Shown: positions 41,401 to 54,419 of the stretch, in pieces
Layout of the letters: each line of letters opens with the position of its first letter
Numbering within the stretch: position 1 is the first letter of the stretch
Origin: Archilochus colubris
Taxonomy: Eukaryota; Chordata; Aves; Apodiformes; Trochilidae
DNA length: 64,000 nt
Assembly (NCBI GenBank): GCA_023079485.1
Contig: CM041098.1
Coordinates: 124,001-188,000 of the forward strand
Direction of reading: 5' to 3'
Notes under the pieces: model-generated
Seen by the model: only the letters and a program-made list of their open reading frames with translations
What the model was told of the DNA's origin: nothing
Database searches by the model: none
Translations under genes and position numbers: made by a program

Positions 41401-42572
41401 AAACATAAAAATTCCTGAGTGTGGCAGTGGAAATGAAAGTAACACTTGTGATACCTTATTGGCAAGAACAGAACAGAAATCACTTTGCAGAGTTTTTATC
41501 TCTCATATGCAATGTACAGGCCAGAACTTGGCTTTTCATTCAAACCAATACTCAACTATGCCGTTGTTAACAGTGTTCCAAGGATGTTTCCATCAATGCA
41601 AAATTTCCAAGTTAATTTAAGTTCCCATATACAATTTCAGTACACTCCCCACTCAGCAAAAAACACTTGTATTTGACCACAACACTGGAAAAACAGTGCA
41701 AACCCCATTCTCACAATGTGAAGGGAGTAAAAAGATGTGAATCTCATTCATCGGCTGCCTTGTTACTAAATGATAAAAATATATGAGATACTAAAAAACC
41801 AGCAGAATCAGACTGTAATTCATTGAATGTACCAATGACCTCAGCTGATTATTTTCACATAGAAATATTGATGAGATTGTAACAAGTCTAAGTAATGACT
41901 CACCTGGCATAGATTTGAATAAGGATCTAGAGGCGAAAAGCTCAAAATTTCTACCGTCAACAGTTTAAGCCAGAAAGTTCTACCAGTATATGTTCTTTCC
42001 ATGGAAAGAACCAAAATCCAGTAAAAAGACATAGCAAAGGGCACATGAAAAGACAAGTAGGAAGATGATTCTGAACTAGAATGAATTTACTTTACAATTT
42101 AATCTAATTATCTGTTATTTTAGCCATTTAATGAGTTTTGGAGGAAAGAATTCATTTTTTGCTTCCAGCAGCCAATTTCTCTTTCTTTTTTTCCTTTAAT
42201 CTCCTCAGAGGATAATTAGCTCACATCTGTGTCAGTCAGGAACACATTTTTACCATCCTTTTAAAGCCTGCTGTGAACTTAAGCTTCTCAGAAGCATGAC
42301 AGGATTAATTGATAGTAATATATGCATTTGTTCCCTACACACAGAACTAATGGGTACAAGGGTAGATAAACTCCATTCCTATTACAGAGCAATGGATTTA
42401 GTCAAGGCACAAGCAAGTACAAAAATAAGTCAAAAGGTATGGAGAGCACCAAAGTACAAAATAGCAGTTACTGAAGTCAAAGGTAAAGCATACACAAGGA
42501 CCTACACAAAGCCGCTCTGTGACTTAATTTCATGAACTTCTCATGAAAGAAGCTATGTAAAAGGTAACTTAC

Positions 42573-42705
42573 AGCTCTGTCATGTCTTTGGGAATGCCTT
42601 TGGGCAATGTCCTCAGTCCTTTATTGCTGCACCGTACCACTGAGTCCACACAGGTACACTGGGAAGGACAAGGAGGTGAAAGCAAGCAGCTGCTTTCATC
42701 ATTAC
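42573..42705 (-). CDS. SLIT3: SLIT3 exon: LRR domain 4 N-terminal cap (LRRNT)
   Basis: A 133-nt exon, phase 1 in and phase 2 out, with acceptor tccctctgcag and donor gtaagt. It encodes [20 protein letters not shown], then [20 protein letters not shown] and DMTEL. The cysteine signature C-x5-C-x3-C-x-C-x6-C of the Slit N-cap is complete. It opens the fourth LRR domain, which mediates Slit dimerisation and contributes to heparan sulfate binding in the family. Human SLIT3 has NEESSCQLSPRCPEQCTC at this position. Confidence 0.96.
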
Positions 42706-43623
42706 CTGCAGAGGGAGAGAAATGGAATATCAGGAAGTCAGCTTCACAGCCCAAAGTCAGGCATTTTGAAGATAACTGCTTATGAGGACCAAGGGGGGAC
42801 ATCCTTGCATCTGTGGTAACCATGGCAATATTTTAAAGTAGATCCAGTGTTTTGGATCACCTTGCTTTCATAGAAGTTCTTTAGGCAACATGATCAGCAG
42901 TTCAAAAAGTGAAACACAATGTTTTAAGATTTTTTTTTCTAAGGACTATTTATATCACTGTACTTTTGCAAATTCCAGTAAAATTGGTTATGTGAATCCT
43001 AAACCCTTCCCCTACTCTCAGTGTATTAGCTGAAATGGAGAACTTGACCAGAACATTGATTGCCCTCAAATTCATCTGAACAGATGATATTCACTATCTA
43101 CTCTGCTTTGTGAAGATCCTCTTATTTTAAATTCAGCTTTTGGGTATTAATTTTTTACTTTTCAAAGCCCTCCTGGCACTTCACTTATCATCTGAATTTT
43201 GAAAAACTCATTATTTTTGACGAGGATAACCAGGCAAACAACAATCTAAGCAGCATACTTCCAACTGCTGGTGATCCATCTGTGCAGACATAAAAATACC
43301 TACTTTCTCCAAAAATGGTTTCAAAGGTCCATAAACAGCAGATTACGTCTTGTAATTGAAGAACAATGGGGTTTCTGCAGAAGTAATCAACTCTTTGAAG
43401 TTAAGAATATTAAAGCATGGATTTTCTACAAAAGCAACAGACTGCAAAACATAAGGTAGATGCCTGCAGTACGGGTGTGTCTGAAAAGAAATACTTAGTG
43501 GTATATTCCCTAGCTGACAGTAAGGGGAACCACACAAATGTTTGTGAGGCATCCCGCACTGACCAGCACAGAGACACAATGCTCCAGTCCACGAGCACAC
43601 AGCCAGTTGTCATTACGTGCCTT

Positions 43624-43731
43624 TAAAAAAACCAACCAAACAAAAAACAAACTAACAAACAAAAAAACAAACCCCAACAACAATAAAACAAACAAACAAA
43701 AAAATCAAAAAAACAACCAACCAACCAAAAA
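43624..43731. repeat. (CAAA)n-like A-rich tract
   Basis: About 108 bp of A with interspersed C (CAAA, CCAA, ACAAAC units). Low complexity, with no gene. Confidence 0.9.
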
Positions 43732-44616
43732 GAATGATGCAAGGACTAATTGAGGCAGATGTGTTTCTTCTATCTGCTGGATGTACCCATAAGCACTGAG
43801 ATGAAAGGAGGACACTATAAGTCCCAAAAGAAGATAATCAAGTTACCCAAAAATGTACGGGTAGGGATCATCTGTATTCAGAGGGATGGAGAAGCATGAC
43901 CAGCCTACAGAGCAGGGAACATTTTTGTCTTTTTTTCTCTCCAGCTGAGCTTAATGACTAAAATTCTATGTATTTCATAAACCTGCAGAAAAAGTGTTTC
44001 TTCAGCACATTCAATTTTCCTGTGTTCTGTGTTTTACACCACACCACCACCTACATTCCAGTCACCATAGCTGTCTGAGTGACTGCATGATAAGAATCCT
44101 CCCAAGCCTGGAATGTCATTTTGTGGACCAGGATTTTTTTTGTTTGTTTTCTCCCAGACTAAAAGTGATTTTTTCTTTAATGACTAAATCTAGGTCCCTT
44201 GAGCTCCGACCCCAAGCACCTGGGCCTGTTACCAGATTGCTTTACTAGGACAGGAATTAATTTCTTCCCTAAGTTGGAAACTTCCAGCACTCTTATGGTT
44301 GCTTTAGAGGTATGATTAACCAAAGATCCAGCATCTCTGGTCTTAACAGTCAATCACAGCCTACAAGTCAATTGAGCAGAGCACTCATCAATCAATTTTT
44401 GTCTGTAGTATTTTCTCTAAAATCCACTTAATCAGAAGACAAAGACCTTCATAGAGGTCTTTGTGAACAAAATGTGAAGATACACTTTTGTTTAGACCTG
44501 CATGGACCTGAAAAAGCATTAAGCATCACCAAGGATTTTCAAATAATATCTACATTATATTTCATCTTTTATTAGTGGAACTGAACAGTATCCAAAAATA
44601 AAAGGTAAAGCAAACA

Positions 44617-44700
44617 CCTAGCGCAATCCTAGCCCTTCGTCCCAATTCTGTATTCATATACTTATTTAACACTATGAAGGCAGGCTAGGATTGCACTAGG
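44617..44700. repeat. Near-perfect inverted repeat (hairpin), 84 nt
   Basis: Arms at 44617-44634 and 44683-44700 are 18 bp each with 17 pairing positions (single mismatch at the sixth base). The loop is 48 nt, and its ends add another CTTC/GAAG pairing across a 3-nt bulge. Size and shape are within the range of a pre-miRNA, but no known mature miRNA was recognised in either arm. It could be a chance or MITE-derived palindrome. Confidence 0.7.
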
Positions 44701-44949
44701 ATTATACAAAGCAGAGCATCTGTCTATAATAAATTTATTCTCAGATTTAGGTGTAGATAGTAGAAATTCAGAAACTGGAAATCAAGAACAAAAATAAACT
44801 CCTGGTAGGGAACAATGATCTTCGGCTCTAGATGGCCTTCTCATCACTGAAATGAAATGTTTACCATGTAGTATTGCTTGATAGGTAAGGAGGTCCTCAC
44901 AGAAGTGCCAACATTACCATAAATGTCAAAGCAAATTGGATTTTCTTAC

Positions 44950-45113
44950 CATCGCAGGTGAAGTCTTGGACATCTACGTCTTGGATTGGAATATCCTTTA
45001 AGAAAAAGGGTTTCAAGCAGCGTGGATTTCCACTGACAATTCTCTTCTTTCTTAACCATTTTCCCAGCCAGGCCAAATGGCAGTTACAATTAAAGGAGTT
45101 AGCCAGCAAATTA
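44950..45113 (-). CDS. SLIT3: SLIT3 exon: LRR domain 3 C-terminal cap (LRRCT)
   Basis: A 164-nt exon, phase 2 in and phase 1 out, with acceptor ctttttcttttcag and donor gtaaga. It encodes [20 protein letters not shown], then [20 protein letters not shown] and [15 protein letters not shown]. The four cap cysteines (NCNC, PRC, FTC) are conserved. The [16 protein letters not shown] wording is SLIT3-type; SLIT2 has [16 protein letters not shown]. The usual NPFNC of the Slit family is NSFNC here, a Pro-to-Ser change next to the first cysteine. Confidence 0.96.
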
Positions 45114-48100
45114 CTGAAAAAGAAAAAGACATAATTGCATCAAACATGAACATTCAGAAATACTGAAATAACTACAGAAAGATGATGTGTTCCAAGTCCA
45201 AGCTCTTTCTTGCCATCTGTTTCTGTGAGAATTTCCTCTATTCCACATTCAAGAGACGTTCTATGCAGGTTTTATAATAGGACTAAAGTTGTAATTATAC
45301 AAGATATATATGCATATATGTATGTTTATAAAAGGAAGTTACTTACTGCTACAACTATTATTTAGACATACTTACATCACTGCTAGGGCTGTATTTATAT
45401 CCCAAGGGCTGTATTTCAACACAAGGTACAGCTCACACCCAAATCTAAACACAGCTCACATTCTGCACTCAGACATACATGATCTTCAATATCACTACTT
45501 CAGGTGATGCCACAGCAAGGTTCAGCACTGCTAGCCCATTCCACAGCCCACCTTTACCACCTCCCTGCCTACATCCAAGCTGACAGCACATTGTTTGTTG
45601 CCCCACTCACCTGTATTACACCCCATAAAACCAGTGCCAGGTAGAAGCAAGGGGTATATTAAATTTGGGTTTCTTGATGAAGAAGTAAGGATAGCACTCG
45701 GTATATACATGTACAAATATGTTAAAGCAGCAATGTCAGCCTGAGCCACTTCTTATGAAGCTTTTTAAGTTCAGTATATCTGTAGTGAAAAGCATCTGCT
45801 TGACTGCCTTGTGACGTTTGTCAGGTCTGCATCAAATCTTGCTCCCACAACATCTTTCCCATACAGCTTAGCTGTTGGACTGCAGTGTGTAGTATCCAAA
45901 TCAACCATGACAACATCCCTCCATCAGAGGGATGGATTCTTAATGTGGTTTAGGCTAGCAGTGTTGAAAAAATAAAAGCCCAGTCCATCCTGTTGTCAAG
46001 CTATGAAAACAAGGATGTGCAAAAAATTTATCAGTTGACCACCTGTGACTTTATGTAGAAAAGGTATTATCAATTCCTACTTTTTAAAAGGTTGTGATCC
46101 TTTGAATGAAAGGAATGTAAGGTGACAGTTATTTTAAGTAACCTTCTTTCTAAGCTTATAGAACCAGTGCTGAGAATCTTGGAAAAAAACTTCACCAGAG
46201 TGCTGTACTGAATGCCCATCCATAATTTGTCTGTAACCTTCTTTTATGAGAGAAAGAAGTTAAAAAAAAAAAAAGGCAGATCATCTTGTGTACAAAGTCA
46301 GGGAGAATCAAAAGCCTCAGTTTCAGGTGGTCCCACTGAATAAAAGTGAGCTGTCATGAATTATTGGTTTAATATAACATAAAAAAGACAACATCTAAAG
46401 TATAGCGGATCTTAAACACAAAAAAAATTTGAAGGCCCTAAAGATCCAAGTACATGCAGGTATAATAGCTGAGGAACTTCCAAGTTTTCACTTCACTTTT
46501 ACAAACCTAAACACACAGACAAAATCACATTAGGTTTTCAGTTTTTCCTTCAGAAAACAATCATGCTGCAGACAAAAACATAAGGCACAACTGAGGTGTG
46601 GCAGTAAGAAAATTAACCCAAACCAATTCCTAAATTACATAGGTCCCAGGCCAACATCACAAACCCACAAGATGATTTACAGCTGCACTCTGCATTGTAA
46701 AATGGCATCCTTCAATCACTGTGCTATCCTGGAGCTCTATGTATGTAGTTACATGTAGATCTAGCACAGACTTTTGTATACTATGTAAAGGGAGAAGTGA
46801 GTAGAGGAAAAGCCAAAGTATAATGTTCAGTAATAAAAATACTTAACCAACTTCATGATGACTAGGATTCAAAGGCAAGGCTAACTTGCTGTATAACAGT
46901 GAGAAACTGAACAGGTTACATGGGGGCTTTCAGGCAGCATTGAAAGCATTACTCTTATGATAGTTACTTTCCCTCTGAATAGTTTTCTATTTCCTTTAAT
47001 CCATAATGGGACCATATGCGGGATGCCTTGTGTATTTTCCACACTGACATACTCTGGCACAAACAGAGTGTATAAACCAAGTATTTAAACCTCCAGTGCT
47101 AAGCCAACCAACACTTCAAAGGTCATTTGTTCCACTGATGGAAGAGTGAGAGATGATATTCACAGAACAACTTCCATGACACAGATCCTTGGAATAAAAT
47201 AATACACAACTGGAAACAAGCAGCAGCTGTATATAATCAGGTTTCTGGAAAAACGGCAGCTCTGCATGTAAAGAACATATAGAGAGCATCTTACTGGAGC
47301 ATATCAAACACTTCCAGAAGCATTCAGACACTCAACCTACAAAATGTTACCATCAAAATAGTAATTAATCCATTCTAGAGAGGAGAGATTGATTTGATTG
47401 AGATTGATTTGATTTAAAATGTTACTGCTCACTAGCTGAGCAGCAGTAACTATCTGCCAACCCTCACTTTGTTGTTAGCAAGCATAAGTTAATTTATGAC
47501 TTAAAATTTCTTAAATCTTTGGATTAGAATTTGGAATATGCTTTTCTTAGGAACTAAGAAAGAAATAAGTTGTTACACATAAGATTAATAAATAATGAAA
47601 CAAATGTACTCTTCTGAAATTCAAATAACTCTGAACAGAAAGAACAAATTTAACTTCTCACACATTATACATGTCCTCTTGCAACTTTAGCAACACCTAA
47701 AATCTGCCCTTCATCCAATTTCAGAGCAATGATTTTTTGCTGAATGTAGTATGATGTTCACACATGCCCCTACATCCAAGATCTTTGCATGGCAAGACTG
47801 ATGCAACTTTTGGAAAAAATGTAATATGGAGGCTTACTACAAGAGTATCTTGGGGGACAAAAGATTCTCTACTGCAGTTGAAAAACAATTGAAAGTTTGG
47901 AAAGACATTATTTCTAAAGACTTGTTTTGGAATCTGGCTATCAAAGTGCATGTCAAATTATGACCAGTAATGATGGCCAGGCAAATTGTTATACAAACAA
48001 TTATACAAATAATTAGTAATCAGAGTTCTTATACATAGGATAGTAGTTTAACCACTAAAACAGAAACAAAGCAATCATGCTTTTAGCAAAAATCTTGCAT

Positions 48101-50265
48101 TAATATTGGACTCAGAAGTGTTTACTCAAGGACACAAACATATTTTTAAAATTAAGAGGGAACAGAAGTCTTGGGAAATGAAATATGCATATTGTGCTAC
48201 AAGTGTCTTAAAAACTGCACAGAAGTCATAGAATATTAACTATTTAAATGGATTCCAGCAACCAGTTAGAAAAATATGCTGAAATGCTTCTGGATATTGT
48301 TGAACTGAGGTTGAAAATACATCCTGGAAATAAGCTTAAGTTTATGCTAGAATAGTTGCATGTCATTCTGGTGAAAGAAGTTATCATCCGGGCATTAGTT
48401 CCATGCAGCTATTATAATACTGATTCACAGAAAAACAGTTCTGTTTGCAAACAGGCCCACTTGACTGTGTAAGAAATGAAGAGCATGACTGAACTCTGTG
48501 CAAGCACACTTCAAATTAGGCTGCTATAATACCAGTTTGACTAGGAACAAATTATTAACTACTCCTTTTTAAACAGGAGCTTACAAAATAGATGTTCTTC
48601 CTCTATTGAAAACACATTTGTCAGGGCACTATTTTCAGAACGTTTTGGTACTATCAGTAAGGCTTACTCACAAAGAGGAATAACAAAGGAGCAATTTTTT
48701 CTTAGCATTGTGGATACACAAAGATAAAAATGGAAATGTTAAACTTGGTATTAATTTTTGGCTCACATTAAAAGGTGCAAAAATAATTCATTTCATACCC
48801 AATTAAATCACAAAGTGTGGGTTGAACAGGAAAAGCAGTCACACTATCACACTGTCCATCTTGAGTAGTGTCATCTAACATACCCACCTACAATGCAGCA
48901 CTGCAAGGAAATGAACACATCTGAATTTTGCAATTGTATGTGAAATATCTCTATGACCGAAATTGATGCCTAAAAAAAGTTGAAAGTGCACCTGCTCCTG
49001 TCTCTAAGTCAAACACAGAATGAAAGCATCTAAAGAATAAACTTATTTTATCAAGACACAGTCAAGATCTTGCCATGACCAACAGGATTATAATTTGGGG
49101 CCAAAGCAATGCATACTTATTAGCAGCAGCTTTAATTGCTTTAAATGTAATAATCTTTATTCACAATTGAAAAAAAGAAGAAAAAGAGCCATCTTTTAGC
49201 AAACCATGACAAAGACTCTTTTATGCTAACAAGGCAGGCACTGTACAGACTGATCCAGAGAGTTGCAGACCTTAGGGGTTGCATGAAAGGAAGCACAGAG
49301 ACAATTGCAGGAGAAGTAGGCAGGCACTGCTTCCAGCACAGGGAGAACACACAAAAGACAGAAAGAACAACAAAACTGAAGTGTGAGCAACAAAACAGCT
49401 GAGATTCAACACTTCTCTTTTTTCCCCACACATGATGGAGAATGTTTTTAAAACTTGAAATACAATAGCACCAAGGGTTTATTTTGACTGGACAATTAGG
49501 ATGTATTTTCATGGCAGCATGAAGCAGACAGCTTCCATTAAAAGCAACATCAAGGTTCCCATTCACAGCTGGAAACAAAGAGCAGACTTTTTTTCCATAT
49601 TTATCACTCTGTACTTTATTAAAATGGGCATGCTACAAAAAGCATGCAAAAATATTTAAGAAGCAAGAGAAATACAAGAATATTACCAGAAAATTACCAG
49701 AAAAGCTTTGGCTGGGACTTGCAAATTCATATTCCATAGGACTTGAGTATTTTGTCCTCTTTGACTCTGCTGAAAATCTAAGCATTAGCTAGAGTCTTCT
49801 GATACTTAACTAATGTAACTCAAATCCAAAAAAACAGCTCTTAAAAAAAGTAGACTCTACTGAAACTAAAGCAGCTTCAGGGAGCAAAAGTGTATGATAA
49901 GCTATGCACTTCTGAATATGCAGATATTATTTTACATAACCTCTGTGCACTGCGATAGTCTATGACCAGGCAGACAGTCATCCTCTCTGAGGCTTGCAAC
50001 CTCAAAGGTTCTTCCAGCCACTCCGGGTGAAGCAATTTAAATGCTTTTCTAAATCACACCTTGAATCTGCTAAACCTGCAATATCAGTGGGATGTTTGTG
50101 GTTTTTGGTTTTGTTTTATTTTGTGTTGTTTTGTTTTCCCTAGATGAGGTTTTCCACAGAGGAAGAGTAAGTAGTTTGATTTTGAAACTCAAATGTTGTT
50201 TTCTTAAAAGGAAAGCACAGAATAAGAGCATCGTGACTGCTTCACACCCTAAAAAGATAACTTAC
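45114..50265 (-). other. SLIT3: SLIT3 intron, 5.2 kb
   Basis: AT-rich intron between the last LRR exon and the C-cap exon of domain 3. Short poly-A runs occur (for example at 46262-46274). A 145-codon minus-strand open frame at 49141-49578 has no recognisable motif and ends in a Phe run from a poly-A tract, so I treat it as chance. No mobile element was recognised. Confidence 0.7.
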
Positions 50266-50409
50266 ATTGTGGACAAAGAGACCAACGTGCTGAAGGCTCC
50301 AGGGGTGATAGTGCTGATGTGATTGTCGTACAGAGAAAGTAGCCTCACTGAGCTTAGTCCTGCAAAGGTGTCATTGTTTATGCAGCTGATAGAGTTGCTC
50401 CTCAGCATC
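50266..50409 (-). CDS. SLIT3: SLIT3 exon: last two full LRRs of domain 3
   Basis: A 144-nt exon, phase 2 in and out, with acceptor cctttcag and donor gtaagt. It encodes [20 protein letters not shown], then [20 protein letters not shown] and TLVSLST. The near-invariant Slit string [11 protein letters not shown] is intact. An N-D-T glycosylation sequon is present. This exon completes the concave ligand-facing sheet of domain 3 before the C-cap. Confidence 0.96.
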
Positions 50410-51667
50410 CTGAAAGGATTAAAACAGGGAATTAGGAACTACTGGGAAGGGGTATAATTTCAAAATAGAATGTCCTTTATCTAGGGCATCAACAGATACT
50501 TTGGCAAGCACTGTACTCTTTCTATTGACCGGTAAAGTACAACACAGCTATAGAGGGAATAGGTTCATGTAAACATCTCATAAACATCTCATGAATTAAA
50601 AATTTATTCCACACAACATTAGAGGTTTCTGAGATGCACCACATCTGAAAGTAGGATGCAATTAAAATTATGATTAGCAGAAAACTTGAAATAAAACCTT
50701 AAGCTTTAACTTAGTCAATTTCTGAGAGAAAGTGGACATGTATTTCAGGGATCAGTTGAGAAAGTCTACCAGAAATGTGTGACAATAACAATACCAGCAG
50801 CATTACATCTACATCATGGGTGTTTTTTGTAATGCACACTGCAAAATCACTGAAGGAAAAAGCATCCTGAGCAGAAAACAAGGAACAGCTTAGGAAAGAT
50901 TTCCAGACTTAACACAAGCTCTGCAATGTAATTTTAATAATTAACTGACAAGACAACAGTAACCATCCTATGAAACGGTGTTTGCTCAGTGTCTGTACCA
51001 GATGAATCAGTGTTGTGGTTTGGAAGATATGTCTCTAAGTTATGGTAACAATGAGATGGACAAAAAAAGCCCAATTAATAAAAAAAATATACTATCCTGT
51101 TTCAGTGTATTGCAAAAAGACCATTTGTATTTGTTACACAGTGTGAGAATCAACATCTGGGTCTGCAAACATCACTCTGCAGTTGGGATATTCCTAAGTG
51201 AATGTCTGGGAGATGGCTTAGCAAGACAAGAGGGCAGGGTCTCAAGTTGTGCCAGGGGAGGTTTAGGTTAGATATTAGAAAGAATTTCTTCACGGAGAGG
51301 GTGATTAGGCTATGGAATGGACTGCCCGGTGAGGTGGTAGATTCTCTGTCCCTGGAGACATTTAAAAAAAGACTGGATGTGGCACTCAGTGCCATGGTCT
51401 AGCAACTGCTCCGGTGGGTCAAGGGTTGGACTAGATGATCTCTGAGGTCCCTTCCAACCCGGCTAATTCTATGATTCTATGATTGACAGCAGGTAAATTT
51501 CAAACCTATCCAGGATGGGAAACACATTGAAGGAGTTCAGGACAGTGGTACAAGACCCTCCCTTAGAACATGTTGGCTAATAACAGATATGTTAGCAGGC
51601 ACTGCGGAACTTGAGTGCTCCCACCCAACTCACAGAGGAACAGAGAAAGGCAGGCCTTCATACTTAC
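50410..51667 (-). other. SLIT3: SLIT3 intron with a CR1 tail
   Basis: A 1.26 kb intron. The antisense CR1 3' fragment at 51222-51484 is the only recognisable element. The remainder is AT-rich with no gene seen. Confidence 0.8.
51222..51484 (+). mobile_element. CR1 LINE 3' end fragment
   Basis: A short CR1 tail on the plus strand. It encodes [20 protein letters not shown] and ends ORF2 with [10 protein letters not shown] and TAG, followed by the 3' UTR motif GATCTCTGAGGTCCCTTCCA and ATTCTATG repeats. It aligns base for base with 59915-60184 of the large copy with few differences by eye, so both probably belong to the same or closely related CR1 subfamily. Confidence 0.93.
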
Positions 51668-51811
51668 AAGGTTTTTAGCCCTGTGAGGCCTCTAAACATT
51701 CGTCCATGCACTGATTCCAGTTGATTCTCTGTCAGAATCAGTTCCTGCACTCCTGAAGCTCCATCAAATGTGCCTTCTCGTATCTCCTTGATTTTATTGT
51801 TGCTTAAATTT
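51668..51811 (-). CDS. SLIT3: SLIT3 exon: two LRRs of domain 3
   Basis: A 144-nt exon, exactly two 24-residue repeats, phase 2 in and out, with acceptor ccttccag and donor gtaagt. It encodes [20 protein letters not shown] followed by [20 protein letters not shown] and GLTGLKTL. The consensus LxxLxLxxNxL positions are all hydrophobic, and the asparagine ladder (SNN, TEN) is kept. Human SLIT3 has [22 protein letters not shown] at the same place. A CR1 tail ends 183 bp downstream of the donor. Confidence 0.95.
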
Positions 51812-53102
51812 CTGGAAGGACACAACCGGTCAGAATAAGCAAACTACTAGTGTTTTACTCCAAGCATACATCATTACACTGGGGGGAGGAGGACAGGAAA
51901 ATTATGTACCTTTTAGGGTTCTCTAGTGGGACACTGATTCACCAAGGAGCAGGTACAGAAGTTCAATAGCATACCTACTGTACTTACAAATAGCTTCCCC
52001 ACTTATTCAGCAAAACCGCAATTATATCAGATCTATCAAGAGTATTTGAATTAATCGGATTTCCAGCTCTTATGCTTCATGACATTGCTGCTTGAGAGTA
52101 TGGTCTTGGGAATACAGAAAGTGGCAGTTTCTAACATCTGATTTATGTCCATGAAGTTATGAACCATGCTTGGGGTTGGGTGCTGGTCTGGCAAGCAATG
52201 TTACTACCACTGAAATAGATACCACATATCAAAATATTCACCATTTTCATACAGCATATGTTAATCTGGATAGTTACTCCAGTGCTGGAGAAATATACAA
52301 AACTGTGTGACTGCATGTGTCTAATACAAATTTCAATATGTGCACTCATAAGCTCCCAGGCTTGTGACCATTCAAAATGAAATGAGTATCCTTTAATTCT
52401 CAATTCACAGATACTGCAATACACAGCATGATTTTCTAAATATTTACTTTGCCTATATAATATCAAGATGTTTGCTTATAGATTAAGATTGGGAAACTTC
52501 AATCTATGAAGTCAAATGAAGTTCAGAAGAAATACAAAACTGATCTTTTAAATATTTCATATTTGTTAAAAAAACAGTAAATAGAAAACTTCTGAATGTT
52601 AAAATACCATCAGGGATGCATGAAAATAAATGGCATTTAATAATTTAAAACATCTCTAAAAAAGGCCATTAAAACCTTGGGCCTCAATCCTTTAAGCATC
52701 TCATATGATACCAGGTATAGATTATGATTAATAATCCTATTTGTTTAGGTTAAAGACAGGAAACACTATTCTTCTACTGTTTACAACAACAACAACAAAA
52801 AGAAAGTAAAAAATATGCTCTTGCTCCCAGGAAGATGCTAAATTCCAACACTATTATTCATACTGCATAGCACATTATTCAAGAAATGATCCCAGTATAC
52901 ATGCAGCATGAGTAGTAGTTTCAACATCCAAATTCACGTGATATAAAAAAAATGACAATATATCAGATTAACACCTAGACTACTCTGTTCATAAAAAGAG
53001 GCAATCTTGTTGGGATAAAAGTTGACAGAAGACATGGCAACAGGACAGCTTGGGCTCAGATACAAATAATGTGGGTCTTGCTCTTTGCGTAAGTCATCAC
53101 TT

Positions 53103-53189
53103 AAAAAAAAAAAAAAAGAAAAGAAAAAGAAAAAAAGAAAAAAGAAAAAAAAAAGAAAAAAGAAAAAGAAGAAAAAAAGAAGAAAAAAA
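53103..53189. repeat. A-rich (AAAAG)n low-complexity tract
   Basis: About 87 bp made of A runs broken by single G bases. Its translation on the minus strand is only a Phe-rich artefact. No gene. Confidence 0.9.
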
Positions 53190-54419
53190 GTTGAGTCTTG
53201 GAGATACATTTCATGTCAGCTTGTAGCCCATCCCCTCATGCACATTCTGTGATCAGAAAGAATAGGACCGTGCCAGTAATCAGCCAAAAACAACAAAAAA
53301 CATATAGAAATGCTTAAATGCAGATTTTGCTTTCCAGAAGTTTAGTACTTTGTGCTAACACTCACATGAAGAGCTTATGTTCAACCTCAAAGCAAGACAA
53401 GGAAGGATATTCTGACATATGCATTTAATTTTGAGACTGAGCTAATTCTCTAGTGGAAATGCTTATCACTCAGCATCTCTTTTGCATGTTGGCATAAATA
53501 ATTACTCATAATGATCCTTTTCCTAGTAAAGATCATGTACATGATGCTTATTTACACAAAAATAAATTAATAAGTTAATCTTTGAGGTGGAAGTGAGTTA
53601 CTATCTTACATGCAAAGACTTTGTCTCTCAGTTCAGATTGCAAACTGACCTATACATTTAGATACAAAGTTTAGTTACAACTGCAAAGGCTCTGCTTGGT
53701 CTCACCTTGAACCTTGTACTTTCATCACACAAACAGCCTGCTCTGAGTGGGGCTTTCCATAGAATATTTGTCTCTTGTTGACATGTTTGGAATCTTTAAG
53801 TATATGTTAGGAGGAAAATTCTCATATTGTTGCATTCTTCTGGAGGAAAGTTGTCTGCTAAGGTTTTATAGTTTTCACAGATAGCCTGGCTTTGCTTTTA
53901 GAGAATGAGTTGTTCTTGGAAGCAGGATGACACTGCAAGTCTTAAATACTACAGATAGGGAAGCAGAGCCAATGATATAAGCAATTTAGGTTTAAAACTT
54001 CAAATAGCTTTAGACATTCATTTAAACATCCATTTAGAAGACCAGCAGGACATATCTACACGTATCTTTACAAAATACAGCTCTTATTAAAGGTTGTATT
54101 ATTAAACATTGTACAGTGCCAGGACTGTGACTGTTGGCATAATTATACAGATTTATTTGAATGGTTGAGCTCTGTTTTAGCTAAATGTTTCTCCTCTCTA
54201 AGATATTAATGATCAAAAGAAACTGCCTTGTAATATCTTGCAATATTTTTTTACTTCGACTATGTGAAAAAATCTCACTAGTTGGAGTCACGCAATACAT
54301 TCAAAAGACAAAATCAAAATGCTAAACCTTCTAGCTATTTCTAACATTCAGCATACCTGATGTGGAACACATTGAAATTATGAATCGTCTCTTGGTCCAG
54401 CATTTCTCTGCTCTTAATA

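Larger units (their letters stand above)
33307..42572 (-). other. SLIT3: SLIT3 intron, 9.3 kb, with foldback element
   Basis: The longest complete intron in the window. It contains the tRNA-like foldback element at 35214-35487. A G+C-richer stretch at 40180-40620 carries a 143-codon minus-strand open frame without recognisable motif; it is the only part that stands out otherwise. The remaining sequence is AT-rich with no gene recognised. Confidence 0.75.
42706..44949 (-). other. SLIT3: SLIT3 intron with a hairpin and an A-rich tract
   Basis: A 2.2 kb intron joining the exons for domain 3 C-cap and domain 4 N-cap. It holds a strong inverted repeat at 44617-44700 and a (CAAA)n-like tract at 43624-43731. 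Nothing else was recognised. Confidence 0.75.

Noticed and set aside
42569..42823. Overlapping plus-strand frames across the domain-4 N-cap exon
   Set aside because: Shadow frames opposite a real exon; the minus-strand reading matches SLIT3 with splice sites.
49141..49578. 145-codon open frame on the minus strand
   Set aside because: No motif, ends in a Phe run from a poly-A tract, lies inside a SLIT3 intron and has no convincing splice context.
52934..53209. Phe-rich 91-codon frame on the minus strand
   Set aside because: It is the translation of the AAAAG low-complexity tract.
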